Origin: Pantoea sp. A4
Lineage (GTDB): Bacteria; Pseudomonadota; Gammaproteobacteria; Enterobacterales; Enterobacteriaceae
Direction of reading: 5' to 3'
Assembly (NCBI RefSeq): GCF_000295955.2
Contig: NZ_ALXE01000025.1
Location: 62,001 to 126,000, forward strand
Length of the DNA stretch: 64,000 nucleotides
The notes under the pieces are model-generated. The model was given only the letters and a program-made list of their open reading frames with translations. It was not told where the DNA came from and ran no database searches. The position numbers and the translations under genes were made by a program. Positions 34,696 to 42,278 of this stretch are shown piece by piece (position 1 is the first letter of the stretch; each line of letters opens with the position of its first letter).

Positions 34696-35481
34696 ATGAA
34701 TCCCGCACTGTGGGTAAGTAAGACCGGCCTTGAGGCGCAAGACGCCAAAATGAGTGCTATTGCCAACAACCTGGCGAACGTTAACACACCTGGTTTTAAG
34801 CGCGATCGGGTGCAGTTTGAAGACCTCTTCTACCAAACCGCACGGGTGGCAGGTTCGCCATTGGATCAGAACACCACAACGCCGGGGGGGATTCAGTTTG
34901 GTAGCGGCGTGAAAGTCTTGGGCACGCAAAAGCAGTTTACCCAAGGCGCGGTGCAGAATACCGGACAGGAGTTGGATGTAGCGATTGCCGGCCAGGGTTT
35001 CTTTCAGCTGGAAGCCACTGATGGCGACCTCGCATACACGCGTGCGGGTAATTTTCGTATCAATGGGGAGGGCGTGCTGGTGACTGCGCACGGCCTGCCG
35101 CTGGTGCCCGCGATTGAAGTCCCTGCCAATACGCACAAGCTGACCATAGCAAAGGATGGCACCGTCAGTGCCACGGTGGCTGGCGAACAAGATCCGGTGG
35201 CGCTGGGGCAACTAACGCTGGTGAACTTTATCAATCCCGCTGGCCTGGAGGCCCTGGGCAGCAATCTCTACCGACAGACGATTGCCAGTGGCGAAGCGGT
35301 AGAAGGGACGCCGGGTGAAGATGCTCTGGGTCACCTGAATCAGGGCGTACTGGAAGGCTCGAATGTGCAGGTCGTGGAAGAGATGGTGGAGATGATCTCC
35401 GCTCAGCGGGCCTACGAGATGAACACCAAAATGATCTCGGCAGCGGATGACATGCTGAAGTATCTCAACCAGCAGGTATGA
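34696..35481 (+). CDS. lfgG: lateral flagellar distal rod protein FlgG (LfgG)
   Basis: Distal rod subunit of 261 residues (E. coli FlgG 260), beginning MNPALWVSKTGLEAQDAKMS with IANNLANVNTPGFKRDRVQFEDLFYQ. The rod-specific insertion and C-terminal helix VVEEMVEMISAQRAYEMNTKMISAADDMLKYLNQQ are present. I chose the ATG at 34696 (AGGAG 6 nt upstream) over a TTG at 34690. The stop overlaps the lfgH start (ATGA). Confidence 0.95.
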   Translation: MNPALWVSKTGLEAQDAKMSAIANNLANVNTPGFKRDRVQFEDLFYQTARVAGSPLDQNTTTPGGIQFGSGVKVLGTQKQFTQGAVQNTGQELDVAIAGQGFFQLEATDGDLAYTRAGNFRINGEGVLVTAHGLPLVPAIEVPANTHKLTIAKDGTVSATVAGEQDPVALGQLTLVNFINPAGLEALGSNLYRQTIASGEAVEGTPGEDALGHLNQGVLEGSNVQVVEEMVEMISAQRAYEMNTKMISAADDMLKYLNQQV

Positions 35482-36137
35482 ATAACGTGATGGTTCTTAA
35501 GTCCTGCTTGCTGCTGCTTTCCGTGATAGCGCTCATCGGCTGTAAGGGGTTGCAACAGCAGAAAATGCGTGAAGATTCAGTGCACTATTTCCCGAGCGAT
35601 CCGCCGCCAGTGGCGGGCGGAGGCCTGTATCAAAAAGTGGCTCATCAGCCATTACTGCAGGATCGGCGTGCCTATCGCATCGGCGATCCCCTCACCGTAA
35701 GACTGGATGAACAGACGCAAAGTAGCAAACAAGCCAGCACCCAGTTTGGCAAAGACGCGTCAGCCGAAATCAAGCCACCGACGCTGTTTGGCCGTCCCCT
35801 CGATCGCCTCTCTGGATCGGTTGAAGGTAGCCAGAGCTTTAAAGGGAGTGCGACCTCGGCACAGCAAAATCGACTGAGCGGGGTACTCACGGTTCAGGTG
35901 GTGGATGTTAGCACCACTGGCCTATTGCTGGTGAAAGGCGAACGCAGGTTAACGCTCAATCAGGGAGATGAGGTGGTGATGCTGTCAGGCATTGTGCGCC
36001 CGGAAGATATTGATCCAGACAACTCGGTGTCATCGCAGCGTATTGCTAACGCCCGTATCACTTTTTCTGGCGAAGGTATGCTGCATGAGGCTAACCAGCC
36101 CAGTTCGCTGTTTGGTCTGTTGGGACGGCTATTTTGA
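35478..36137 (+). CDS. lfgH: lateral flagellar L-ring lipoprotein FlgH (LfgH)
   Basis: Outer-membrane L-ring protein of 219 residues with a lipoprotein signal (lipobox LIGC, Cys at residue 22). Family blocks are visible: [40 protein letters not shown] and [44 protein letters not shown]. It forms the bushing in the outer membrane around the rod. ATGA overlap with lfgG. Confidence 0.95.
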   Translation: MNNVMVLKSCLLLLSVIALIGCKGLQQQKMREDSVHYFPSDPPPVAGGGLYQKVAHQPLLQDRRAYRIGDPLTVRLDEQTQSSKQASTQFGKDASAEIKPPTLFGRPLDRLSGSVEGSQSFKGSATSAQQNRLSGVLTVQVVDVSTTGLLLVKGERRLTLNQGDEVVMLSGIVRPEDIDPDNSVSSQRIANARITFSGEGMLHEANQPSSLFGLLGRLF

Positions 36138-36145
36138 GGCTGACT

Positions 36146-37240
36146 ATGCGCACACTACTTCTGCTACTGACGCTGGTCTCCGCCAGTGTGGCAGCCGCCA
36201 CTATGCCGCTGGGTGAACTGGTGGATATTCATGGTATTCGCGGCAACCAACTTACGGGTTACAGCCTGGTGGTGGGACTGGATGGGACCGGCGATCGCAA
36301 TCAGGTCAAATTTACCAGTCAGTCACTGAATAATCTGCTGCGCCAGCACGGCGTACAGCTCCCGGCGAAAGTTGATCCTAAAGTCAAAAACGTCGCCGCA
36401 GTTGCCCTTAGCGCCACGCTACCTCCGCTGTATGCGCGCGGTCAGACAATCAACGTCACGGTCTCGTCAATTGGCGATGCCAGAAGCCTGCGTGGTGGCA
36501 TGCTGCTACTGACCGAACTCCGTGGGGTCAACGGTGAAGTGTACGCGTTGGCACAAGGCAATGTGGTGGTCGGCGGTGTTTCAGTACGCGGAGAAGATGG
36601 GTCGAGCGTGACGGTCAATACGCCAACCGTGGGTCTGGTGCCTAACGGCGCGATCGTCGAGCGGGAAATTCCGAGTGATTTTCAACGCAATAATACCGTG
36701 ATCCTCAATCTGAAGCGTCCCGGCTTCACGCTCGCAGACACCATTTCGCGTGCGCTCAATCTTAAGTTCGGCGCCAACACCGCCAGCGCCGCCAGCGCAA
36801 CGCAGGTGACGGTTGCGGCTCCAGCCGATCCCGCAGCACGCGTGGCGTTTATGTCGGTGCTGGAAACGCTGCCGATTGAAACCACACGTCCTCCGGCGCG
36901 CATCATTTTTAATGCTCGTACCGGCACGGTGATTTTAGGTGAGGGGATACGCGTGAGACCGGTTGCGGTAGCACATGGCAACCTGACGCTGACCATCCGT
37001 GAACAAACCAACGTCACACCCGCTGCACCCTTTACCGAAGCTGAGAGTGTGATTACGCCAGCCAGTGATGTCAGTGTTGATCGTGGCAGTGGCCAGCTGA
37101 CGTTGCTGGAAGGCGGCGAAACGCTCGGCAGTATTGTGGCTTCGCTCAACGGTATGGGCGCTGCTGCGGATGACATCATGGGTATTTTGCAGGCTCTGCA
37201 TGCGGCAGGTGCGCTTGATGCCGAACTGATTGTGATTTAA
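36146..37240 (+). CDS. lfgI: lateral flagellar P-ring protein FlgI (LfgI)
   Basis: Periplasmic P-ring protein of 364 residues with a Sec signal ([19 protein letters not shown]). FlgI signatures follow: [48 protein letters not shown] and the C-terminal [25 protein letters not shown] chose the ATG at 36146, since an in-frame TTG at 36134 overlaps the lfgH stop without a ribosome site. Needs LfgA for assembly. Confidence 0.95.
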   Translation: MRTLLLLLTLVSASVAAATMPLGELVDIHGIRGNQLTGYSLVVGLDGTGDRNQVKFTSQSLNNLLRQHGVQLPAKVDPKVKNVAAVALSATLPPLYARGQTINVTVSSIGDARSLRGGMLLLTELRGVNGEVYALAQGNVVVGGVSVRGEDGSSVTVNTPTVGLVPNGAIVEREIPSDFQRNNTVILNLKRPGFTLADTISRALNLKFGANTASAASATQVTVAAPADPAARVAFMSVLETLPIETTRPPARIIFNARTGTVILGEGIRVRPVAVAHGNLTLTIREQTNVTPAAPFTEAESVITPASDVSVDRGSGQLTLLEGGETLGSIVASLNGMGAAADDIMGILQALHAAGALDAELIVI

Positions 37241-37251
37241 GGAGGCTAACC

Positions 37252-37551
37252 ATCAATATCACCGGGAATAGCGCGGTCAGCCAACCGCCAGCACAGGTGC
37301 AAAATCTGGCACAGGCGGCAGAGCAGTTTGACGCCTTGTTTCTCCGCATGTTGCTGAAAGAGATGCGCCGTAATGCAGATCTGATTAACAGTGACAGCGG
37401 CCTGTTCAGCAGTCGCGAATCAAAACAGCTGCGTGATTATCATGACGACATGCTCGCGCAGACTCTGGCAAGCCAGCGAAGTACTGGCATTGCGCAGCTA
37501 CTGGAAAAGCAGCTCGCGGCAGCCGGTAGTACCACGAGGAGTGTGACATGA
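37252..37551 (+). CDS. lfgJ: lateral flagellar rod-assembly protein FlgJ, rod domain only, apparent AUC start (LfgJ)
   Basis: Rod-cap protein reduced to the N-terminal scaffold domain (99 residues), with the signature LAQAAEQFDALFLRMLLKEMRRNADLINSDSG. The C-terminal peptidoglycan hydrolase half of E. coli FlgJ is absent. No ATG, GTG or TTG lies between an in-frame TGA (37216) and a GTG at 37297 that has no ribosome site and would cut off the N-terminus. A perfect AAGGAGG stands 6 nt before an ATC at 37252 (ATC AAT ATC ACC GGG), so initiation at AUC, or a mutated or misread ATG, is the best reading. The stop overlaps the lfgK ATG. Confidence 0.85.
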   Translation: MNITGNSAVSQPPAQVQNLAQAAEQFDALFLRMLLKEMRRNADLINSDSGLFSSRESKQLRDYHDDMLAQTLASQRSTGIAQLLEKQLAAAGSTTRSVT

Positions 37552-38912
37552 GTGTGCAGCTTATCGGCGGCAGTGCCCTGAATACGGCCCGCAAGGGCAT
37601 GAGTACGACGGCAATGAATATCGCCAATGCAGCTACGCCGGGCTATAGCCGCCAGCGTCTCGAACAGGCCGCGTTGGCACCCGCCAACCCGCAGCGCCTG
37701 GCGAGTGGTCAAGGGGTAGAGACGGTTGGCATTCGGCGTATGGCTGACCAGTTTCTCCAGCAGCAAGTCTGGTACGGCACGACCCGCCAGCACTACGCGC
37801 AGCAGTTACAGTTGGGGCTAAACGCGCTGGAAAAAACCGTGAGCAGTGAACAGAGCGGCATTGCCAGTGGGCTGGACAACCTGTTTCAGTCGCTGAGTGC
37901 GGCGACTGAAAAACCGGATAACCAGGCGCTGCGGCAGAATGTGTTAAGCAACGCGAAGGGGATGGCATTGCGTTTCAACACCTTGCAGCACTACCTGCAA
38001 AAGCAGCACAGCGATATTCGCCTTCAGCAGCAAAGCATCATGACTCAGGCCAATAGTCTGCTGGCGCAACTTGCGGGTCTTAACGAAAAAATTACCGCAG
38101 GGCAAGCGCTTGGCCATCTGTCACCTGAACTCCGCGATCGGCGCGATGAACGGGTCAGCGATCTGAGCGAGTTGATCGCGATTCGCATCAATGAGCAACC
38201 GGATGGATCATTACAGATCAGTCTGCCGGAGGGGCATCCGCTGGTCAGCGGATCCTATCCGGCTCAGCTAGTGCTCGATCATGAGGCCGCAGGGGGGATC
38301 ACGATCCGGTTTAGTGGCAGTGAGTGGAAAACTGGGCTGGCAAAAGGCGGGGAGCTAGGGGCGCTTCAAGACTTTTTGACCCAGACGCTTCAGCCGGTTG
38401 AGCAAGCCAGCAGCGCGATGGCGGAGGCGCTGGCAACCCATATCAACCTACAGTTAGCCTCCGGGTTCGATCTGCGTGGGCAGCCGGGGGCTGCGCTGTT
38501 TGATTTCAACGCGCAGCGTTCAACGGGCATGATGCAAGTGACCGATCTCGGCTGGGAAGGGCTAGCATTTTCTCAGGATGCGCGGGCAAATGGTGACAAT
38601 CGCAACCTGCTGCAACTGAGCAATATCAAACATCAACGGTTTCCGTTTGCACACCTTGGTGTCACCACGCTGGACAATGCCAGCGTTTCGCTCAGCGGCG
38701 AGTTAGGTATTCAGAGCCAGCAAAACCAACATGAGCTGGACTCAGCCAGACTGCTGTTACATGAAGTGAAAACGCAGCGAGACAGCTACAGCGCGGTCGA
38801 TTACGACGAAGAGTATATTGATCTGACGCGTTATACCCAGGCCTATCAGGCGGGCATGCAAGTGGTAAGTACCGGCGATCGGCTGTTTGGCGATCTCTTA
38901 GCGTTATTTTAA
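37548..38912 (+). CDS. lfgK: lateral hook-filament junction protein FlgK (LfgK)
   Basis: First hook-associated protein, 454 residues (E. coli FlgK 547; the central variable region is shorter). N-terminal signature LNTARKGMSTTAMNIANAATPGYSRQRLEQ; C-terminal coiled coil YDEEYIDLTRYTQAYQAGMQVVSTGDRLFGDLLALF. It is presumably chaperoned by LfgN. ATGA overlap with lfgJ. Confidence 0.94.
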   Translation: MSVQLIGGSALNTARKGMSTTAMNIANAATPGYSRQRLEQAALAPANPQRLASGQGVETVGIRRMADQFLQQQVWYGTTRQHYAQQLQLGLNALEKTVSSEQSGIASGLDNLFQSLSAATEKPDNQALRQNVLSNAKGMALRFNTLQHYLQKQHSDIRLQQQSIMTQANSLLAQLAGLNEKITAGQALGHLSPELRDRRDERVSDLSELIAIRINEQPDGSLQISLPEGHPLVSGSYPAQLVLDHEAAGGITIRFSGSEWKTGLAKGGELGALQDFLTQTLQPVEQASSAMAEALATHINLQLASGFDLRGQPGAALFDFNAQRSTGMMQVTDLGWEGLAFSQDARANGDNRNLLQLSNIKHQRFPFAHLGVTTLDNASVSLSGELGIQSQQNQHELDSARLLLHEVKTQRDSYSAVDYDEEYIDLTRYTQAYQAGMQVVSTGDRLFGDLLALF

Positions 38913-38923
38913 GGAGCATGAGT

Positions 38924-39829
38924 ATGCGCACGCCTGGCGTAACGTTTAGCAATAACATGCAGAACCTTCTGGGCAATAACCAGATGCGACTCAACAAACT
39001 GATGACGCAGATTGGCGAGCAGAAGCGCGTCACTGTGCCTTCAGACGATCCGGTAGCCACTACGCACATTGGTCTGCTCCGCCGCGAGTTGGCAATCAAT
39101 AGCCAGTTTCAGCAGAACATCAACCGTTTAGCGAGTAACCTTTCTCTGCAAGAGACGCATATCAACGCGATTAATCAGCAGCTCCTGTCGTTGCTGGACC
39201 GGCTGCGTGAAGCGAACAACAGCACGTTGGGCGCCGGGGATATGCAAGGGTATGCCAGTATGATGCGCGCGCAGTTGTCTGCAATTGTCGGGCAGATCAA
39301 TGCCAGTGATGAGAATGGGCGCTATTTGTTTGGTGGCACGCGCACCGATCGGCCACCGCTGGTACAGGACGCGAGCAGCGGTAGATGGTTCTATCAAGGT
39401 AACGAAGAATCGCGTGCTACGCAGGTCGGTCATGGCGTGGAGATGCCGGTCAACACCGCTTTGCAGGGGGTGTTTGGTCCCGATTTTACCACGCTGAACC
39501 AGTGGCAGGCATTGATTGAACAGATGGATAACAGCACGCTGGACCCGACCCGTTATATGGCAGAGATTGGTGAGTTACAGCAGGCAATCCAGTTGAGTTC
39601 TGACAGGGCCGCAGCGCTGTACAGCGATCTCGGTGGTCGACAAAACAACCTGACGCTGCTGGCGAATGCGCATGTGGATAACAGCACGATTAGTCAGCAA
39701 GTGATTGGCGAGTTGGAGGCATTGGATATGGGAGAAGCCGTCATGCGCCTGAACCAGCATCAGTTGGGGACGCAGGCGTCGTACAAATCCTTCAATCAGA
39801 TTGCCGGATTATCGCTGTTTCAGACATAA
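38924..39829 (+). CDS. lfgL: lateral hook-filament junction protein FlgL (LfgL)
   Basis: Second hook-associated protein of 301 residues, flagellin-like at both ends (VTFSNNMQNLLGNNQMRLNKLMTQIGEQKRVTVPSDDPVAT; C-terminal LEALDMGEAVMRLNQHQLGTQASYKSFNQIAGLSLF). I chose the ATG at 38924 (AGGAG 7 nt upstream); the ATG at 38918 is too close to that site. Last gene of the rod/hook operon. Confidence 0.93.
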   Translation: MRTPGVTFSNNMQNLLGNNQMRLNKLMTQIGEQKRVTVPSDDPVATTHIGLLRRELAINSQFQQNINRLASNLSLQETHINAINQQLLSLLDRLREANNSTLGAGDMQGYASMMRAQLSAIVGQINASDENGRYLFGGTRTDRPPLVQDASSGRWFYQGNEESRATQVGHGVEMPVNTALQGVFGPDFTTLNQWQALIEQMDNSTLDPTRYMAEIGELQQAIQLSSDRAAALYSDLGGRQNNLTLLANAHVDNSTISQQVIGELEALDMGEAVMRLNQHQLGTQASYKSFNQIAGLSLFQT

Positions 39830-39833
39830 AAAT

Positions 39834-39865
39834 GTGGGCAACGTCAGGTGACTAACGCTGCCCAC
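39834..39865. terminator. hairpin between convergent lfgL and wHTH regulator gene
   Basis: GTGGGCA (39834-39840) and TGCCCAC (39859-39865) form a 7-bp stem in the 40-bp gap between two converging genes. A-rich on the left and AT-rich on the right, so it could terminate in both directions. Confidence 0.55.
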
Positions 39866-39869
39866 CAAT

Positions 39870-40406
39870 TTATATCAGTGCCGCAACCACCGCTGCGCAG
39901 AGGAAAAACTGAATCAGGCAGAGCCCTTTCCACATATCGCTATTATTATTCTCCATCATTAAACAATCTGAATTCATCGTAGGATGTGGTGTGGCATGAA
40001 TTGCATGTGTTTGCGATAAATAGGTTGTCATATCTATTAATTTATCGGCGTCGTTATGAGACGCGGCTTCTGTTTTTACATTAATGGATTGACAATATTT
40101 TTCATCCAGAAGATATCCTTTTCGTGGAATGGTCTTTATGATTTTCTGCCGTCTGCCATCATCTTCCAGCGCATGGCGTAGTGCATGAATTGCATTAGGC
40201 AAACTGTTATTTCCGACCACTCTATTTCCCCAAACAAGTTCATGTAACTCTTCACGGGTCATCGGTTTTCCCGCGTGTTCGGCTAAGACGTAAAGTAAAC
40301 GGAACTGGTATTCGCCCAGGCGACGGAGTTCGCCGCTCTGGTCATGCATTATGGTTCCAGCGGCAGCATCGAGTTGCCAGTGGTGCACGCGGTAAGCTCT
40401 GGTCAT
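39870..40406 (-). CDS. tail-anchored winged-helix regulator (LafZ/CadC-like)
   Basis: About 178 residues. Residues ~1-100 form an OmpR/CadC-type winged helix (GEYQFRLLYVLAEHAGKPMTREELHELVWG, NSLPNAIHALRHALEDDGR, IIKTIPRKGYLLDE). A low-complexity linker follows, then one hydrophobic helix at the very end (GLCLIQFFLCAAVVAALI), so there is no periplasmic sensor domain. E. coli 042 Flag-2 has a transmembrane regulator, lafZ, between lfgL and lafA, and position suggests the same role here. The gene is inverted relative to lafA and lfgL. I favour the ATG at 40406; a GTG at 40418 is possible. Confidence 0.7.
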   Translation of the reverse strand: MTRAYRVHHWQLDAAAGTIMHDQSGELRRLGEYQFRLLYVLAEHAGKPMTREELHELVWGNRVVGNNSLPNAIHALRHALEDDGRRQKIIKTIPRKGYLLDEKYCQSINVKTEAASHNDADKLIDMTTYLSQTHAIHATPHPTMNSDCLMMENNNSDMWKGLCLIQFFLCAAVVAALI

Positions 40407-40746
40407 GACTTGTCTCACTCTGTTCGAAAATATTATCCGGAGTGCCAGTTAACTTTATTACTTGCACTATTATTACTAGGGGAATTAATGATATCAATCA
40501 CTATTTTTTTTCATCGCGAATTATGTGCGGTGACATTAATCTCGTCGGTAATAATGTTACTTTAAGACCAGTCTTGTTGCTAATCTTGCAATTAATAAAC
40601 TCATTTTTTAATGTGATTCATAAATATTTTTCATTCATCATGGAAGAGCAATCCAATGCCTGGGTTAATAGATAATGTCGAGGCGTCGCTATTTTCTCAG
40701 GCATACAAGCAAGCATCATGAATCTTTAATAAGGAGAACCATTATC
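40407..40746. promoter_or_regulatory. AT-rich divergent region upstream of flagellin lafA
   Basis: A 340-bp gene-free, strongly AT-rich region between the wHTH regulator and lafA. It must contain the flagellin promoter. I looked for TAAA-N15-GCCGATAA (sigma-28) and for -24/-12 motifs and found no convincing match; the nearest -10-like string is GTCGGTAA near 40548, with no partner -35. The long distance suits binding by the divergent regulator. The lafA ribosome site AAGGAG is at 40731-40736. Confidence 0.5.
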
Positions 40747-41604
40747 ATGTTGTCTATATTTACTAACCCAGCGGCAATGTCGTCAAATAACTCACTGAAC
40801 CGTGCTACAGGCGAGTTGAATACCTCCATGGAGCGCCTTGGTACAGGTAAACGTATTAATGCCGCAAAAGATGATGCAGCGGGCCTACAGATCGCTACCC
40901 GACTTCAGGGGCAATCTAACGGGATCTCGGTTGCGAAAAGTAACATAAACAAAGCCTCGGCCCTGTTGCAAACCGCTGAAGGCGCCTTTGATGAGGTGAG
41001 CCAGATTCTGTTCCGCATGAAGGATCTGGCGACTCAGGCCGCAGATGATACCAACTCCGCTGAAGACCGTAAGTCACTGCAATCAGAGTTCAGTGCGCTC
41101 AACAGCGAATTGAACAACATCATGAGTAACACCTCCTATGGTCGTGAAAAACTGCTGAAAAGTGTGAGTGATAACTCAGTCACAGGCAAACTAACCCAGG
41201 AGATGCAGTTCCAGATCGGTGCTTCGAAAGATGAAGCGCTGAAAATCAATATGGGGGAAACGCTGAACTCGGTCACTACCTCACTGGCAGATCTGACCGC
41301 TTCAGATATTCAGACCAGTGCTGCGGCGGGTAATGCCATGCTGGAAAAAATAAATCTGGCGCTGGATGACGTCGGTACTATGCGGTCGGAACTCGGCGCT
41401 GGCGTTAACCGTTTGGGACATACTGCAAAGAACCTGGCAAACATGAAAGATAACAGTGACCAGAGTATCGGCATTATTCGCGATGCAGATTTTGCTGCGG
41501 AAGCATCAGAGATGAATCGCCAGAATATGCTGGCGCAGAGTAGCCAAATGATGTTGAAACAGTCCAACCAGATGAGTGGGTTGGTGATGGGCATGCTGAG
41601 CTGA
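40747..41604 (+). CDS. lafA: lateral flagellin LafA
   Basis: Filament subunit of 285 residues, a compact flagellin with only the conserved D0/D1 ends and little variable core. The N-terminal ELNTSMERLGTGKRINAAKDDAAGLQIATRLQGQSNG is typical, and the C-terminal DADFAAEASEMNRQNMLAQSSQMMLKQSNQMSGLVMGMLS keeps the export/polymerisation helix, ending in GMLS rather than the usual LLR/LLG type. The start ATG follows AAGGAG by 10 nt. Monocistronic: it has its own terminator directly after the gene. Confidence 0.94.
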   Translation: MLSIFTNPAAMSSNNSLNRATGELNTSMERLGTGKRINAAKDDAAGLQIATRLQGQSNGISVAKSNINKASALLQTAEGAFDEVSQILFRMKDLATQAADDTNSAEDRKSLQSEFSALNSELNNIMSNTSYGREKLLKSVSDNSVTGKLTQEMQFQIGASKDEALKINMGETLNSVTTSLADLTASDIQTSAAAGNAMLEKINLALDDVGTMRSELGAGVNRLGHTAKNLANMKDNSDQSIGIIRDADFAAEASEMNRQNMLAQSSQMMLKQSNQMSGLVMGMLS

Positions 41605-41627
41605 ACCCGTTCTACCCTTAAAAATGG

Positions 41628-41654
41628 AAACACCGCTTTGGCGGTGTTTTTTTT
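41628..41654 (+). terminator. intrinsic terminator of lafA
   Basis: AAACACCGC and GCGGTGTTT around a short TTTG loop, then a T run of about eight, 24 bp after the lafA stop. Strong rho-independent terminator. Confidence 0.92.
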
Positions 41655-41674
41655 CCGCCGCATCTGTCTTTTTT

Positions 41675-41691
41675 CTTCCGTAATACGGAAG
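41675..41691. promoter_or_regulatory. 17-bp palindrome, candidate activator site
   Basis: CTTCCGT-AAT-ACGGAAG is a perfect 7-bp dyad located 52 bp upstream of the -24 element of the lafC promoter. Its placement suits an enhancer-type site for LafK or a local repressor (inference). I did not find the same palindrome upstream of the lfgB promoter. Confidence 0.45.
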
Positions 41692-41742
41692 CATGCATTC
41701 CTTATTTAAATTTATGCTATTGAATTTAAAGGTTTTATATTC

Positions 41743-41758
41743 TGGCATGCTGATTGCT
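41743..41758 (+). promoter_or_regulatory. sigma-54 (-24/-12) promoter for the lafC-lafU operon
   Basis: TGGCATGCTGATTGCT: GG (41744-41745) and GC (41756-41757) are 10 nt apart, and TGGCA/TTGCT fit the RpoN consensus very well. It lies about 42 bp upstream of the first start codon of the fliS-fliK-fliL-fliA-motAB operon. This puts the lateral sigma-28 gene lafS under LafK/sigma-54 control. Confidence 0.85.
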
Positions 41759-41799
41759 AATTATAAATGGCTCAACGAACTATTTATAAGGCTATTTCG

Positions 41800-41892
41800 A
41801 TGTACTGGATGAAACAGGAAAAATTGATCTCCTCGATCACTTCGCGCTTGTCGAGTGCTCTTTCTCACTCATCGGCGAGAAATTTCTCGTGA
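41800..41892 (+). CDS. candidate 30-residue ORF upstream of fliS
   Basis: ATG at 41800, AAGG 8 nt upstream, 30 codons ending in TGA that overlaps the fliS GTG (GTGA). The product is Ser-rich and basic, with a middle stretch LISSITSRLSSALSHSSA. It occupies the position of lafB (fliD, the filament cap) in other Flag-2 loci but has no visible resemblance to FliD. It may be a leader coupling translation to fliS, or a relic. Unproven. Confidence 0.4.
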   Translation: MYWMKQEKLISSITSRLSSALSHSSARNFS

Positions 41893-42278
41893 CGCTACCG
41901 GATTACAGTACGTCCACGCATGGCTGGCAGGAAACCGATCTGGAAATTCAAACGGCCGCTGCCACACCGCAGCAACTGGTATTGATTCTGTTTAATGGTT
42001 TCGATGATGAGCTACAGCGCTTAAAAGGCCACATTAGCCAGCGTCGTATTGAACATAAAACCCTGTCGGTTGAAAAGTGCGTCAATATTTTGCAGGCGCT
42101 TACTAGTGCGCTGGATTTTGAACGCGGCGGCGAACTGGCGCGTTCACTGGCTAGCCTCTACGACTACTGTATTTTCCGCCTCTACGCGGCCAGCCTTGAG
42201 CTTTCGGTCGCGGCGATTGACGAGGTGGAAAAGATGATGCGCACGCTGCGTGCAGGTTGGGAGGAGATGAAGCCGTGA
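41889..42278 (+). CDS. lafC: lateral flagellin chaperone FliS (LafC)
   Basis: Cytoplasmic flagellin chaperone of 129 residues. It aligns with E. coli FliS through the characteristic ATPQQLVLILFNGFDDEL (FliS ASQQQLVTMLFDGVLSAL), VEKCVNILQALTSALDFERGGELARSLASLYDY, and C-terminal AIDEVEKMMRTLRAGWEEM. It normally binds the flagellin C-terminal helix and caps export. The start is GTG overlapping the preceding mini-ORF, and the end overlaps lafE (GTGA). Confidence 0.9.
   Translation: MTLPDYSTSTHGWQETDLEIQTAAATPQQLVLILFNGFDDELQRLKGHISQRRIEHKTLSVEKCVNILQALTSALDFERGGELARSLASLYDYCIFRLYAASLELSVAAIDEVEKMMRTLRAGWEEMKP

Noticed and set aside
40407..40746. Sigma-28 promoter for lafA
   Set aside because: Searched for TAAA-N15-GCCGATAA; only a lone GTCGGTAA without a -35 was found, so not reported as a promoter.
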